The notes under the pieces are model-generated. The model was given only the letters and a program-made list of their open reading frames with translations. It ran no database searches and had not been told where the DNA came from. 64,000 bases of DNA. It comes from Nodosilinea sp. WJT8-NPBG4. Lineage in GTDB: Bacteria; Cyanobacteriota; Cyanobacteriia; Phormidesmidales; Phormidesmidaceae. The position numbers were made by a program, and so were the translations under genes. Positions 53,898 through 62,944 of this stretch are shown piece by piece. Each line of letters starts with the position of its first letter. The stretch's first letter is position 1. The stretch covers positions 88,903-152,902 of the forward strand of contig JAHHHQ010000047.1 of NCBI GenBank assembly GCA_019359285.1. Reading direction: 5' to 3'.

Positions 53898-56189
53898 CTA
53901 CTCCGGGTTCACCCGTACCCGAGCAAACTTGAGGCCGCTGACTCCCTGGAGAGGTTCTACCGTGCCCTGCTCGACGTCGCCCGACACAACGCCCTCGCGG
54001 TGCAGGTAGCGTAGGTAGCGCCCATACTCCTGCCACTCTTCGCTGGTCGAATAGACCACCGTCAGCATGCCGGGCTGGGTAATGCGATCGCCCTTTTCCG
54101 CATCGCGGGCTTTGTCAATGCGCTTTTTGACGATTTCGTAGCGGGTGTCGCGGGTGCCCCGTACGTCAAACAAGCGCTCGGTAGATTCGTCGTGGACGAT
54201 ATCCACCGTGTAGCCCTGCACCAGCACCAGGTGGGTAATGGTCATGTCGGTGTCGTAGGCGGCCTTGAGAGAAAACCCTTTGCGAGCGCAGTCGCACACC
54301 GCCCGCAGCTGCTCGTAGCGCAGCGACTTCAGCTGAAACTCGGTGAAGTTGGGGTCAATGGCCTGACCGGCGTAGATCATGTGGTCAATGCCGTCGGTGG
54401 CCTCGAGATCGCAGTAGTGGGGGGTGATCGCCTGCATCGACTGCTGCCACTGGGTCCAGGTGTCGCGGAGCAGCCCGTTGATGTGGCCAATGGTGTCGTC
54501 ATACAGGGCTCGGGCGGCATAGACGCAGCCATGGTTAGCATCGATGGCAGCTCTGTACTGGGCGATCGCAGCTGCGGCCTCAGGGCTGTGTTGGGCAAAG
54601 TAGGTGAAATGTACCTCCACTTCCGCTTGCAGATAGCGCAGCAGCGTCACCTCAGAATCAACCGTCACCCCTCGCTCCAGTATGGCAATGTGGTCGGCCA
54701 GATCGAGGGCCAGCTGCCCCACCAGGGCATTGTTCACGGCCCGGCCAGCCGCTTCCACCACGGCTAGGGCGAGGCGAAACTGGGTCAGCAGATCCTTTTG
54801 GATCGTCCGGTTGCGCTCGTCTGACGAGCCGCGAATGTCAGAGATGCCATAGAGCGGGTAGACGTTCTCAAAGACAATCTGGGCGGGGGGCAGCCCCAGG
54901 CTGAGGCGCTCGGCCTCTTGCTCAAACCGCCACCGCACCGAGGGGTGAATGTTGGTGAAGCGATCTTGCACACTGTGGCGCATAGCCGCTGTCAGCGCTG
55001 GAATTAGCGTCGTGGCGCGGCTGCAATCGTCCTGATCAAAGGCGTAGGGCCTAGGGCTGGTGAGGCCTATAAGGCCCACCATCTGAGCCGTGCTGTCGCC
55101 CAGACGAGCGGTGCGCATCACCAGGGGAATCAGCAGCAGCGATCGCACCCCCTGATTCAGCATTGCTGCCTCGCAGGCAGTAGTGCAGTCGAGGCTAAGG
55201 TCGGGCACATTGACCACCTCACGGCGATCGGTAGCCCGCAAAAAGACCGATCCCTGCAAGTCTGCGATCGCGTAGTTGGCAGTTTGCCACTCGGGCTGGT
55301 TGAGCTGGATAAAGAGCTGGGCCTGGCTATTTTCGGCGCTCAGCAAAAAGCTGTCTGTAGCGCTAAACAGCTGCTTCATCAGCTCGTTCGCCTGCTCAAA
55401 GCGGCGGGTGCCCAGCACTGACTCGTGACCCACCAGAAGCTCAATCAGCGCCTTAGAGGTCTCTCGCTCGGTGACGTCGATGCCCTCAATTAAAATTTGG
55501 CCACTAGCGCTGTATTGGTCAGGCTTGAGGGCTGCAATCAGCTGTCTAAAGGCGGGTTCTTGGCTAAGCACCTGGGTGGTCACCTGCTCGCGGCTGGGGG
55601 CCACGGACCAGCAGTCTGCCAGGCTAGCCTGGAGCTCGGGCGCGATCGCCGTTATCTGCAAGCCCCCTGTCGCCGTGCGCAGTCGGAGCTCAACCTGGCG
55701 AATCTCGCCGGTTTCAGAATCGGTTAGCGACACCACCAGCGGCTCATGGAGCAGCCGCTGCGAGACCAAGTCGTCTGCCCCGTAGGCATAGCGAAGCACC
55801 GCATTTAAGAAATGCCGTCGGAACCGCTCCCGCAGCCCCGTTTGATCGGCCGCTGAGAGTTGGTCAAAAAAGCTTAGGTCGAGGTGCCCTCCCTCAGGAC
55901 GAATGCCCGTCAGTCGACAAAAATATCGGTTGGCAAACAGCACCGAATGGCCCTGGGTGGGGCTGCTGATCGCCGTGGCCACATCCACCACCGCCATCAC
56001 CAAATGGCTGTAGTTCTGAATTAGCTCTAGCCAGGGCAAGGTCGGTCGAGCGATCGATTGATCAGGGGTCTTACCCTCCTGGGCACATTCATCGCGATCG
56101 CCCAGACTATAGGAAATATCTGTCAGTAGTCCCCCCTCAGGGGTAGCTATTCGATCAGTATCGATGCAGCGAGACGATTCGTTTGCCAT
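53898..56189 (-). CDS. Large PAS/GAF-like sensor protein with unrecognised C-terminal domain
   Basis: 763-residue soluble protein. After about 60 disordered residues there is a PAS-like region (VLFANRYFCRLTGIRPEGG), then a GAF-like domain at roughly 260-420 (VFLRATDRREVVNVPDLSLD and MLNQGVRSLLLIPLVM). The last 330 residues have no recognised domain but look ordered, with CVYAARALYDDTIGHINGLL, LVLVQGYTVDIVHDESTERL and KKRIDKARDAEKGDRI. No kinase, cyclase or HTH motif was seen. ATG 56189; an in-frame start 24 bases upstream is possible. The function is unknown. Confidence 0.8.
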   Translation of the reverse strand: MANESSRCIDTDRIATPEGGLLTDISYSLGDRDECAQEGKTPDQSIARPTLPWLELIQNYSHLVMAVVDVATAISSPTQGHSVLFANRYFCRLTGIRPEGGHLDLSFFDQLSAADQTGLRERFRRHFLNAVLRYAYGADDLVSQRLLHEPLVVSLTDSETGEIRQVELRLRTATGGLQITAIAPELQASLADCWSVAPSREQVTTQVLSQEPAFRQLIAALKPDQYSASGQILIEGIDVTERETSKALIELLVGHESVLGTRRFEQANELMKQLFSATDSFLLSAENSQAQLFIQLNQPEWQTANYAIADLQGSVFLRATDRREVVNVPDLSLDCTTACEAAMLNQGVRSLLLIPLVMRTARLGDSTAQMVGLIGLTSPRPYAFDQDDCSRATTLIPALTAAMRHSVQDRFTNIHPSVRWRFEQEAERLSLGLPPAQIVFENVYPLYGISDIRGSSDERNRTIQKDLLTQFRLALAVVEAAGRAVNNALVGQLALDLADHIAILERGVTVDSEVTLLRYLQAEVEVHFTYFAQHSPEAAAAIAQYRAAIDANHGCVYAARALYDDTIGHINGLLRDTWTQWQQSMQAITPHYCDLEATDGIDHMIYAGQAIDPNFTEFQLKSLRYEQLRAVCDCARKGFSLKAAYDTDMTITHLVLVQGYTVDIVHDESTERLFDVRGTRDTRYEIVKKRIDKARDAEKGDRITQPGMLTVVYSTSEEWQEYGRYLRYLHREGVVSGDVEQGTVEPLQGVSGLKFARVRVNPE

Positions 56190-56484
56190 AGTTGCTCTTG
56201 ACGTACCCTTCAAAAGTCTTACAAAGCAACTCAGGGGAATTCCGTAGCAGCACTCAAATCTTTGCGGAACCCTAGGAGTTTCTAGAGATGGGATAAACCC
56301 TACCCCTGCATCGCGACATCAACTTGGTATTTGTGTCAGCTCACTTGTTGGATGAGTTTGTCGTTTATATCTATGGTACCCAATCGCGGCGCGTCGTCCC
56401 CAGCTGGGCTAGCTGCGCTCCTCGTTAGGACCTTCACCCCTTAGAATAGAATTTCCGCCCCAGGATTATTCTCTTCGTTAAACC

Positions 56485-57957
56485 ATGTTTGAAGCCCTCT
56501 CTGATCGCCTTGAGTCTGCCTGGAAAAGCCTGCGTGGTCAGGACAAAATCAGCGAGTCTAACATCGACAGCGCCCTGCGCGAGGTGCGCCGCGCCCTGCT
56601 AGAGGCCGATGTCAACCTTCAGGTGATCAAAGATTTTATTGCCCAGGTCAAAGAAAACGCCTTGGGCATTGAGGTGGTCAAAGGGGTGAGCCCCGACCAG
56701 CAGTTCATCAAAGTGGTGAACGACGAGCTCATTCGGCTCATGGGCGACACCAACGCCCCTCTGGCCGATGTGTCGACCAAGCCCACCGTAGTGCTGATGG
56801 CAGGCCTTCAGGGTACGGGTAAAACCACTGCCACCGCCAAGCTAGCCCTGCACCTGCGCAAAGAAAACCGCAGCACCCTGCTGGTAGCCACTGACGTTTA
56901 CCGCCCCGCAGCAATCGATCAGCTGGTCACCCTGGGTAAGCAGATCGACGTGCCCGTGTTTGAGCTAGGCACCGACGCCAACCCGGTGGAGATCGCTCGC
57001 CAGGGCATTGAGAAAGCCAAGGCCGATGGAATTGACACCGTCATTGTCGACACGGCAGGCCGTTTGCAGATCGACCCCAAAATGATGGCCGAACTGGCCG
57101 ACATCAAAACGGCCATCGACCCCGACGAAGTGCTGCTGGTGGTCGATGCCATGACCGGCCAGGAAGCCGCCAACCTCACCCGCACCTTCCACGATCAGAT
57201 CGGCATTACCGGGGCTATTCTCACCAAAATGGACGGTGATGCTCGCGGTGGGGCGGCCCTATCGGTGCGGCAAATTTCGGGCCAGCCCATCAAGTTCATC
57301 GGTGTGGGCGAAAAGGTAGAGGCGCTGCAACCTTTCTACCCCGATCGCATGGCCTCTCGCATTTTGGGCATGGGCGATGTGCTCACCCTGGTTGAAAGAG
57401 CCCAGGAATCGGTCGATATTGCCGACGCCGAAAAGCTGACGCAGAAAATTCTCGAAGCCGAATTTGACTTCGACGACTTTCTCAAGCAGATGCGCTTTAT
57501 GAAGAGCATGGGCTCGCTGGGCGGCATCATGAAGCTAATTCCCGGCATGGGTAAGCAGATCACGGGCGACATGCTGGAACAGGGCGAGGCCCAGCTCAAG
57601 CGCTGTGAAGCCATGATCAACTCCATGACTACCCAGGAGCGCAAGCAGCCCAACCTGCTCTCCAGCTCCCCCAGCCGCCGCCGTCGCATCGCCAAAGGCT
57701 CAGGCCATCAAGAAAAAGACGTGGGCAAGCTGGTCAGCGACTTCACCAAAATGCGCACTATGATGCAGCAGATGGGTCGGGGCGGCGGATTCCCTGGTAT
57801 GGGTGGTATGCCCGGCATGGGTGGTGGCATGCCCGGTATGGGCGGCGGTATGCCAGGGCTACCGGGCATGGGCGGCGGGCCTCAGCCCGGTTTTCGCCCC
57901 CCTAGCAACAAGAAACAGAAAAGCCAGAAGAAAAAGAAGGGCTTTGGCCAGCTTTAG
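56485..57957 (+). CDS. ffh: Signal recognition particle protein Ffh
   Basis: SRP54-type GTPase that targets membrane proteins, with the 4.5S RNA. 490 residues: N domain, G domain with VLMAGLQGTGKTTATAKLAL, DTAGRLQID and TKMDGDARGGAAL, then the Met-rich M domain (MRFMKSMGSLGGIMKLIPGM). The C-terminal tail is a Gly-Met-Pro repeat (GMGGGMPGMGG), commonly seen in cyanobacterial Ffh. ATG 56485 after a weak leader. The 4.5S RNA gene was not found in the window. Confidence 0.97.
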   Translation: MFEALSDRLESAWKSLRGQDKISESNIDSALREVRRALLEADVNLQVIKDFIAQVKENALGIEVVKGVSPDQQFIKVVNDELIRLMGDTNAPLADVSTKPTVVLMAGLQGTGKTTATAKLALHLRKENRSTLLVATDVYRPAAIDQLVTLGKQIDVPVFELGTDANPVEIARQGIEKAKADGIDTVIVDTAGRLQIDPKMMAELADIKTAIDPDEVLLVVDAMTGQEAANLTRTFHDQIGITGAILTKMDGDARGGAALSVRQISGQPIKFIGVGEKVEALQPFYPDRMASRILGMGDVLTLVERAQESVDIADAEKLTQKILEAEFDFDDFLKQMRFMKSMGSLGGIMKLIPGMGKQITGDMLEQGEAQLKRCEAMINSMTTQERKQPNLLSSSPSRRRRIAKGSGHQEKDVGKLVSDFTKMRTMMQQMGRGGGFPGMGGMPGMGGGMPGMGGGMPGLPGMGGGPQPGFRPPSNKKQKSQKKKKGFGQL

Positions 57958-58046
57958 GCTGGTTTAGGACGATTCCGCTCGCTGCCACGATTCAAATCCG
58001 GCCTATATCACCCCAGTTGGGGGGCTTAGCCCATATCAACGGCAGC

Positions 58047-58697
58047 TCAGTAGATCGTTTCGTAATCCCCATTTTCGGCAATGTGGAGCTTCCAGTATTC
58101 TTCAGCGATGCGATCGCTGCTGTACTTGGGGTCATCGCCGTTGACTGTGCCGCAGATGGTGACAGTACCGACTTTAATCGGCGAATCCTTTAGGGCAGCG
58201 TGGAGCGTACTGGCCAGCACGCGAATGCCTGCTTTGCCTAGGGAGAGAGAGACAAAGTTGGGGTCGGGGTAGAGGGCGAACCCACCGCCAGTGAATAGTA
58301 GCGTGCCTTTCTGCTCAGTCTGCATGGCGGGAAGAATGGCCTGAACGCAGGCGATCGCCCCTGCTACATTGGCCTTGAAGTCGTTGACCAAGGTGTCGTA
58401 GCTGGTCTGCAAGACGCTTTCCATGCGGGGTACGGCGGCATTGTAAATTAGCACCTCTGGCGTACCTAACTGCGCTTGGATAGCTGCAAACGCGGCTGTC
58501 AGCGCGGCCTCATCCCCTGCATCGGCTAGGAAGTAGTGGGAAGTAATGCCCTCGGTTTGTAGGGTAGTTTGATAACCTTTCAGCTTGTTTTCATTGCGGG
58601 CAATCATGGCGATCGCAAAGCCTTCACTGGCAAATTTGCGGGCGATCGCCATGCCGTTGCCTTCACCCATACCAACAATGACGCATAACTTTGGCAT
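58047..58697 (-). CDS. SDR-family protein lacking the catalytic tyrosine
   Basis: 216-residue short-chain dehydrogenase fold with the nucleotide-binding GMGEGNGMAIA, IYNAAVPR (NAG-like) and Asn110. At the YxxxK site the sequence reads L151-S-L-G-K155, and the usual Ser before it falls in FTGGGF, so two of the catalytic residues are missing; a classical oxidoreductase reaction is doubtful. It may be a divergent or non-catalytic member. It is last in a same-strand run behind the ABM protein (27 bases apart). Confidence 0.85.
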   Translation of the reverse strand: MPKLCVIVGMGEGNGMAIARKFASEGFAIAMIARNENKLKGYQTTLQTEGITSHYFLADAGDEAALTAAFAAIQAQLGTPEVLIYNAAVPRMESVLQTSYDTLVNDFKANVAGAIACVQAILPAMQTEQKGTLLFTGGGFALYPDPNFVSLSLGKAGIRVLASTLHAALKDSPIKVGTVTICGTVNGDDPKYSSDRIAEEYWKLHIAENGDYETIY

Positions 58698-58724
58698 AAC
58701 TTTTCTCCTAGTTTGGGTAAGTAA

Positions 58725-59276
58725 CTAAAGCTGGGGATAGAGCCAACTAGCCAGTAGCTTGGTCAATCTGGGCATGACCACGTAGGTCATTAGAGCCGTT
58801 GTGATGAACACTAAAATTAGCAGCTGCACCAGTGGTGGAAACGGTGCTAACCAGGATGTGGGCAGCAACGCCAGCCCTCGGTTGATGGCAAAAATGGCCA
58901 CTCCAGAAACCACGACCATCTTGTAACGAGCTGGAGGCTTTATGCCCGGTTTTGCAGGTAGCGTAAACCAGGTTTCTAGCCCAGTAATAATTGAGAAAGT
59001 TCCATCATTGGTGGTGATTTCTTTGGCTTCGCTCAAAAACCTTTGGCGAGCGGAAGAGTTTTCCCAGCGCTTCAGATTTTCTAGGTGGTCGAACTTGAAG
59101 ATAATGCGATATTCTGACGGGTTTTGTTCATTAGGTCGAAAGACCGAGGAGCCTAAATAGCCTTCAAAAGGGCTGGCGGTGCCAATGATTTTCTCCAGCA
59201 AAGCCTCAAACTCGCGGTCTTTGCCGGGTCTGACGCTCTGCACCACATCCACCGTCACGGGAGGGTCACTAATCAT
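58725..59276 (-). CDS. ABM-domain protein with two C-terminal membrane helices
   Basis: 183 residues. The first 110 are an antibiotic-biosynthesis-monooxygenase (ABM) ferredoxin-like domain (QSVRPGKDREFEALLEKIIG, then RIIFKFDHLENLKRWENSS); the C-terminal part has two membrane spans (MVVVSGVAIFAINRGLALLP and LVQLLILVFITTALMTYVVM). ATGA overlap with the preceding propeller gene indicates translational coupling. The catalytic role of such membrane-anchored ABM proteins is unknown. Confidence 0.85.
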   Translation of the reverse strand: MISDPPVTVDVVQSVRPGKDREFEALLEKIIGTASPFEGYLGSSVFRPNEQNPSEYRIIFKFDHLENLKRWENSSARQRFLSEAKEITTNDGTFSIITGLETWFTLPAKPGIKPPARYKMVVVSGVAIFAINRGLALLPTSWLAPFPPLVQLLILVFITTALMTYVVMPRLTKLLASWLYPQL

Positions 59277-60172
59277 GGTGTAACTTCCGATGGGGGTGCA
59301 CCGGTAACACCCACCTCGAGCCGCACGATGTGGGCCGGCTCAATGCCCCCTGGCGACGGCAAAAACATGCCTCCATTGTTGACGACGTACAAGTCTGTGC
59401 CATAAAACGCTACAGCAGTGCAGCCAGTGACCCCTTGCTCAGACTGGGCAATAATCGTCGTGCTGCCATCGGACTCGATGCGCAGCACGCTGTTGTAAAC
59501 ATGGGTTGCCCCGTAGAGGTTGCCGTGGGCATCAAAGGCAAAATCATCAATGTTAGTGCCCGACACAAATATCTCGGGCGCTTGGGGTGCCAAGTTGTGG
59601 TCTAGGGGAATGCGCAGCAAAAGCTGTTGCTGAGTATTTGACACGTATAGAACGTTCCCAAATCGCTTTAGCCCGTTGGCGGCTGGGAAGGGATCATTGT
59701 TGTCGCTGCGGGCCAGCAAAGGGTGCTCTAGCCAAATTTTAACGGCCTTGGTTGCCAGTTCAAAGCTCCAGATCGCGCCTCGGTAGGAGTCGGCCATAAG
59801 GTATAAGTCGGGTGCAATTGCTGTAATGCCATTGAGAAAAGCACCCTCTGGAACAGTTTGCAACGACTGCACTGTTCCCTGCGTTAGCGTTGCAATAAAC
59901 GGTACGCCCTCCGCATTCCATCCGTTGACCAAAAGGCTGTCTACCCCAATAATGACAATGCCCGTGACTTTGCCGTCCAACTTGGCATATTGAGTGAGGT
60001 TGTGATTGGTGTCGAGCTTAAAGATTTCGCCGGCTTCGTGGCTGGTGACAAAGATGTCGCCATTGGGGGAGATCGCGAGATTTTCTAAAAATGTATTGAT
60101 AGGAAAGGTCGCTAAAGATTGAGCTGACACTAGCTCAACGGGTGTATCGGCATAGAGATCTGGAAGGGTCAT
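59273..60172 (-). CDS. SMP-30/gluconolactonase-like beta-propeller protein
   Basis: 299 residues with repeated propeller blades: AISPNGDIFVTSHEAGEIFK, DLYLMADSYRGAIWSF, LYVSNTQQQLLLRIPLDHN and TGCTAVAFYGTDLYVVNNGG, the Asp/Asn metal-site pattern of SMP-30/lactonase-like proteins. No signal peptide from ATG 60172; a few residues upstream are open. A lactone hydrolase is plausible but not shown; NHL/YncE-like non-enzymes look alike. Confidence 0.82.
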   Translation of the reverse strand: MTLPDLYADTPVELVSAQSLATFPINTFLENLAISPNGDIFVTSHEAGEIFKLDTNHNLTQYAKLDGKVTGIVIIGVDSLLVNGWNAEGVPFIATLTQGTVQSLQTVPEGAFLNGITAIAPDLYLMADSYRGAIWSFELATKAVKIWLEHPLLARSDNNDPFPAANGLKRFGNVLYVSNTQQQLLLRIPLDHNLAPQAPEIFVSGTNIDDFAFDAHGNLYGATHVYNSVLRIESDGSTTIIAQSEQGVTGCTAVAFYGTDLYVVNNGGMFLPSPGGIEPAHIVRLEVGVTGAPPSEVTP

Positions 60173-60336
60173 AGCTACAGCGCAGAATAGAACACAGTTT
60201 GGGCGTCTCACATATCGCTGAGTTGATGTTGGCGCACAATCAACAAATAGTCATGTATCCTACCCGACAAAACCGAGCAGTTCTTGATTTAGGCGATCGC
60301 TGTCTTTGTGGAAAATGTTTGGAATTCCTTAAATAG

Positions 60337-60783
60337 TTAGGTCAGAATCAAAGGCGCTAACACTGGAGCCAACAGCATTTCAAATTCTAAATTTGTAGCG
60401 CTGACAATATTTTCCACAATCTTGCCGTTGATAATGCGCATAACGTGGGTTTCGTGAAAGGTAATAACGCGATCGCTTTTAGGAATGCCAAAATAGTCTT
60501 TCACATGCTGCTGAAATGACTTAAAGCGCACCACAACGCGATCGCCTGTCGCAAAACTATCCTCAATCGTCAAGGGTTTTACATCGGGGAAGGCATCGTA
60601 GAAACCAGAAAAAATCTGTTTGTATTCCTCAATACCATCAATTGGGCTAGTGGGTTTGAGGCCAGTGATGATTTGCACGTTGTCGGCCAGCAGTTCTGTG
60701 GCTAAGCTCATATCGCCTTTGCCTAAAAATTGCTCGACGTATCGACGGGCGACCGCTAAATTTTGGGTTTCTATATCAGTCAT
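60337..60783 (-). CDS. SnoaL-like polyketide-cyclase-fold protein
   Basis: 148 residues of the SnoaL/NTF2-like ester-cyclase family: VARRYVEQFLGKGDMSLATE, the conserved DAFPDVKPLTIEDSFATGDR and VRFKSFQQHVKDYFGIPKSD with the catalytic-type Asp/His region, and HVMRIINGKIVENI. Such proteins act as cyclases or epoxide/ester hydrolases. The gene is divergent from the LysR gene (91 bases between starts) and is the most likely target of that regulator. Confidence 0.9.
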   Translation of the reverse strand: MTDIETQNLAVARRYVEQFLGKGDMSLATELLADNVQIITGLKPTSPIDGIEEYKQIFSGFYDAFPDVKPLTIEDSFATGDRVVVRFKSFQQHVKDYFGIPKSDRVITFHETHVMRIINGKIVENIVSATNLEFEMLLAPVLAPLILT

Positions 60784-60847
60784 GATTTGCGTTCTCTAAC
60801 TTACTTAAGCCTTACAATAACGGCAGCGTTAAGATAAATCAAATTGA

Positions 60848-60867
60848 TAGTAAGCATATAAACTATT
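60848..60867. promoter_or_regulatory. Candidate LysR-type operator
   Basis: ATAGT and ACTAT, inverted, with 10 bases between, lie just before the LysR start in the divergent region. A second inverted repeat, TAACG-GCAG-CGTTA, lies about 25 bases toward the SnoaL gene. LysR regulators bind T-N11-A dyads in such divergent promoters, so this is the natural operator candidate. Confidence 0.45.
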
Positions 60868-60874
60868 ACTGTGG

Positions 60875-61792
60875 ATGATAGATCTAAGCGCCATTGACCT
60901 CAACCTGCTGGTCGCCTTTGAGGCGCTGTATGCCGAGCAAAGCGTAACGGCGGCGGCTCAACGCCTTCATGTGGGTCAGCCCGCTATGAGTGCAGCCCTG
61001 GGCAGACTGCGATCGCTTTTTGATGACGACTTGTTTGTGCGAGTAGGGCGAGAGATGCGGCCTACAGCAAAAGCTAAAGCGATCGCTCCCCAGATCACTG
61101 CTGCACTAGATACCATTCGAGCAACTCTGGCAGAACCGCAATCATTCATCCCGATCAGTTCGCAACGGGTGTTTACCCTAGCCACATCTGACTATTTTGC
61201 CAGCTTGATTTTGCCGAAAATGCTGGTCGCTTTTAAGCAACAAGCACCACACATCGATCTGCGCTTAATTACCATCGAAAAAGAGTCATTTGTAGAGTTG
61301 ATTGAAGGGGAGATTGTCGATTTGGCACTGGGAACGTTTGCAAATTTGCCCAGCCATATTCTTGAAGAAAACCTGCTGGCAGAGCGGTTCTTGGGAGTCT
61401 GTCGATTAAATCATCCTGCCCTTGAGAATGGCAAAGTTGAGCTAGAGCAATTTGTTGCGTTTCCCCACGCGCTCTTTACGCTGCGGCGGGATGCAGTCGG
61501 CATTGTTGACCAAATTTTGGCCGAGCAAGGGCTACAGCGACGCGTTGCGCTGACGGTGCCCTACTGGTTGGCATTGCCAACGGCGATCGCTACCTCTGAT
61601 CTACTTGCAGCCATTCCCTCTTGTCTAGAACAGCACTTTCTCCAGTACTATCCCCTACAGGTCTTTAAACTGCCCCTTGAGATGCCCCACTGGGTTATCT
61701 CGATGGCCTGGAGCAAACTCAGCGATCGCAACTCTGCCAATCTTTGGCTGCGGCAAATCATTCGAGCGGTCTGTCAAGATATCGAGCTTTAA
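60875..61792 (+). CDS. LysR-family transcriptional regulator
   Basis: 305 residues with the N-terminal LysR helix-turn-helix (DLNLLVAFEALYAEQSVTAA, then AQRLHVGQPAMSAALGRLRS) and a periplasmic-binding-like effector domain (LPSHILEENLLAERFLGVCR). Adjacent to the SnoaL gene on the opposite strand and 12 bases before a serine hydrolase on the same strand, so it probably controls both. The effector is unknown. Confidence 0.94.
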   Translation: MIDLSAIDLNLLVAFEALYAEQSVTAAAQRLHVGQPAMSAALGRLRSLFDDDLFVRVGREMRPTAKAKAIAPQITAALDTIRATLAEPQSFIPISSQRVFTLATSDYFASLILPKMLVAFKQQAPHIDLRLITIEKESFVELIEGEIVDLALGTFANLPSHILEENLLAERFLGVCRLNHPALENGKVELEQFVAFPHALFTLRRDAVGIVDQILAEQGLQRRVALTVPYWLALPTAIATSDLLAAIPSCLEQHFLQYYPLQVFKLPLEMPHWVISMAWSKLSDRNSANLWLRQIIRAVCQDIEL

Positions 61793-61804
61793 TCCTTTAA
61801 TCAT

Positions 61805-62854
61805 ATGGATCAAGGCATGCAAGCGGCGCTTAAAGAAGCGGTTGACCGAACGCTGGCCCAGGCGCGAATACCAGGGGCGGCGATTGCCATTTGTATAGAA
61901 GGTCAGCCCTTGCTCGCTGTGAGCGTGGGGCATCAAGACCTGCACCAGACGATACCGCTCCCCATCGATGCCAGCTTCTATATCTATAGCGTGACTAAAT
62001 CTCTGATTGCGGCGGCGGTGATGAATCAGGTTAAATCAGGACGATTGAGTCTGGATGCACCTATTCAAAACTACTGGCCAAATTTTCCGGTGCAGACCCC
62101 CATTACCCTGCGCCAGATTCTCAGCCACAGCGGTGGATTGCCCGACTACGGCGGTCTGTCGGCCTACCAGGCGGCCGTCAAAACAACCTCCGGTTCGCCC
62201 TGGTCGCCCGAGGCCTTTCTTGAGGGGGCTTCTAGACGAGGATTGTTGTTTGACCCTGGCCAAGGCTGGTCGTACTCCAACATCGGCTATCTAGCGCTCA
62301 AGCTGCTGCTGGAAAAGGTTACGGGGCAATCGATGCAGGACTATTTAGACGAGTTATTTTTTACGCCCCTGGGCTTGAAGCATACCTTTGTCGCCGCTTC
62401 ATTAGACGACGTCACGGACCTGATGCCGGGCTATACGTCAACATTTAACGATGAGCTTGAGGATATGTCGCAGCGCTACCATCCCGGCTGGGTGTCCCAT
62501 GGGGTGGTGGTGTCTACAGCGGCAGAGCTAGCCACGATCATGCACGCCCTAATCAGAGGCCATATCCTCGACCTCACACTGGTAGAGCAGATGGCTCAGC
62601 CGGTTCATAGCCTGGGGCCACACCCACCCCTGCAAAACGTAGGCTGCGGGCTGGGCCTGTTTGTGGATACGGCATCGCCCTATGGTCGAGTCGCAGGGCA
62701 CAACGGTGGCGGACCAGGCTATTCGATCGCGGCCTTTCACTTCTCAGCCTTGGCGGGTCGCCCTACCACCATCGCTGCCGCCACTAATCGAGAGGGCGAC
62801 AATGTGGGGTTAGCTGTGGCCTATGCCCTGGCCCGCGTGCTAGCCGAGGCCTGA
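61805..62854 (+). CDS. Class C beta-lactamase-like serine hydrolase
   Basis: 349 residues of the class C/CubicO penicillin-binding-like family. Nucleophile Ser62 and Lys65 in SVTK, Tyr157 in YSN (GWSYSNIGYLALK), and His299 in HNGG replacing the KTG motif. No signal peptide, so it is predicted cytoplasmic, unlike true beta-lactamases; esterase or D-amino-acid peptidase activity is more likely than antibiotic resistance. It starts 12 bases after the LysR stop, same strand. Confidence 0.9.
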   Translation: MDQGMQAALKEAVDRTLAQARIPGAAIAICIEGQPLLAVSVGHQDLHQTIPLPIDASFYIYSVTKSLIAAAVMNQVKSGRLSLDAPIQNYWPNFPVQTPITLRQILSHSGGLPDYGGLSAYQAAVKTTSGSPWSPEAFLEGASRRGLLFDPGQGWSYSNIGYLALKLLLEKVTGQSMQDYLDELFFTPLGLKHTFVAASLDDVTDLMPGYTSTFNDELEDMSQRYHPGWVSHGVVVSTAAELATIMHALIRGHILDLTLVEQMAQPVHSLGPHPPLQNVGCGLGLFVDTASPYGRVAGHNGGGPGYSIAAFHFSALAGRPTTIAAATNREGDNVGLAVAYALARVLAEA

Positions 62855-62944
62855 TCACTGCTACAAATTGTGCGCCGCTGGGAATTGTGCGAGCTGGGTG
62901 GGCAAGCTAACGCTGTGAACTCTAGGTCAGCCCTCGGATAGCTT

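Noticed and set aside
56190..56484. Search for the 4.5S RNA gene next to ffh
   Set aside because: No GGAAGC-type apical loop or paired ends were seen in the region before ffh.
57960..58046. Possible tRNA T-arm (GATTCAAATCC) downstream of ffh
   Set aside because: No acceptor stem, D-arm or anticodon arm can be paired upstream; it is an isolated resemblance.
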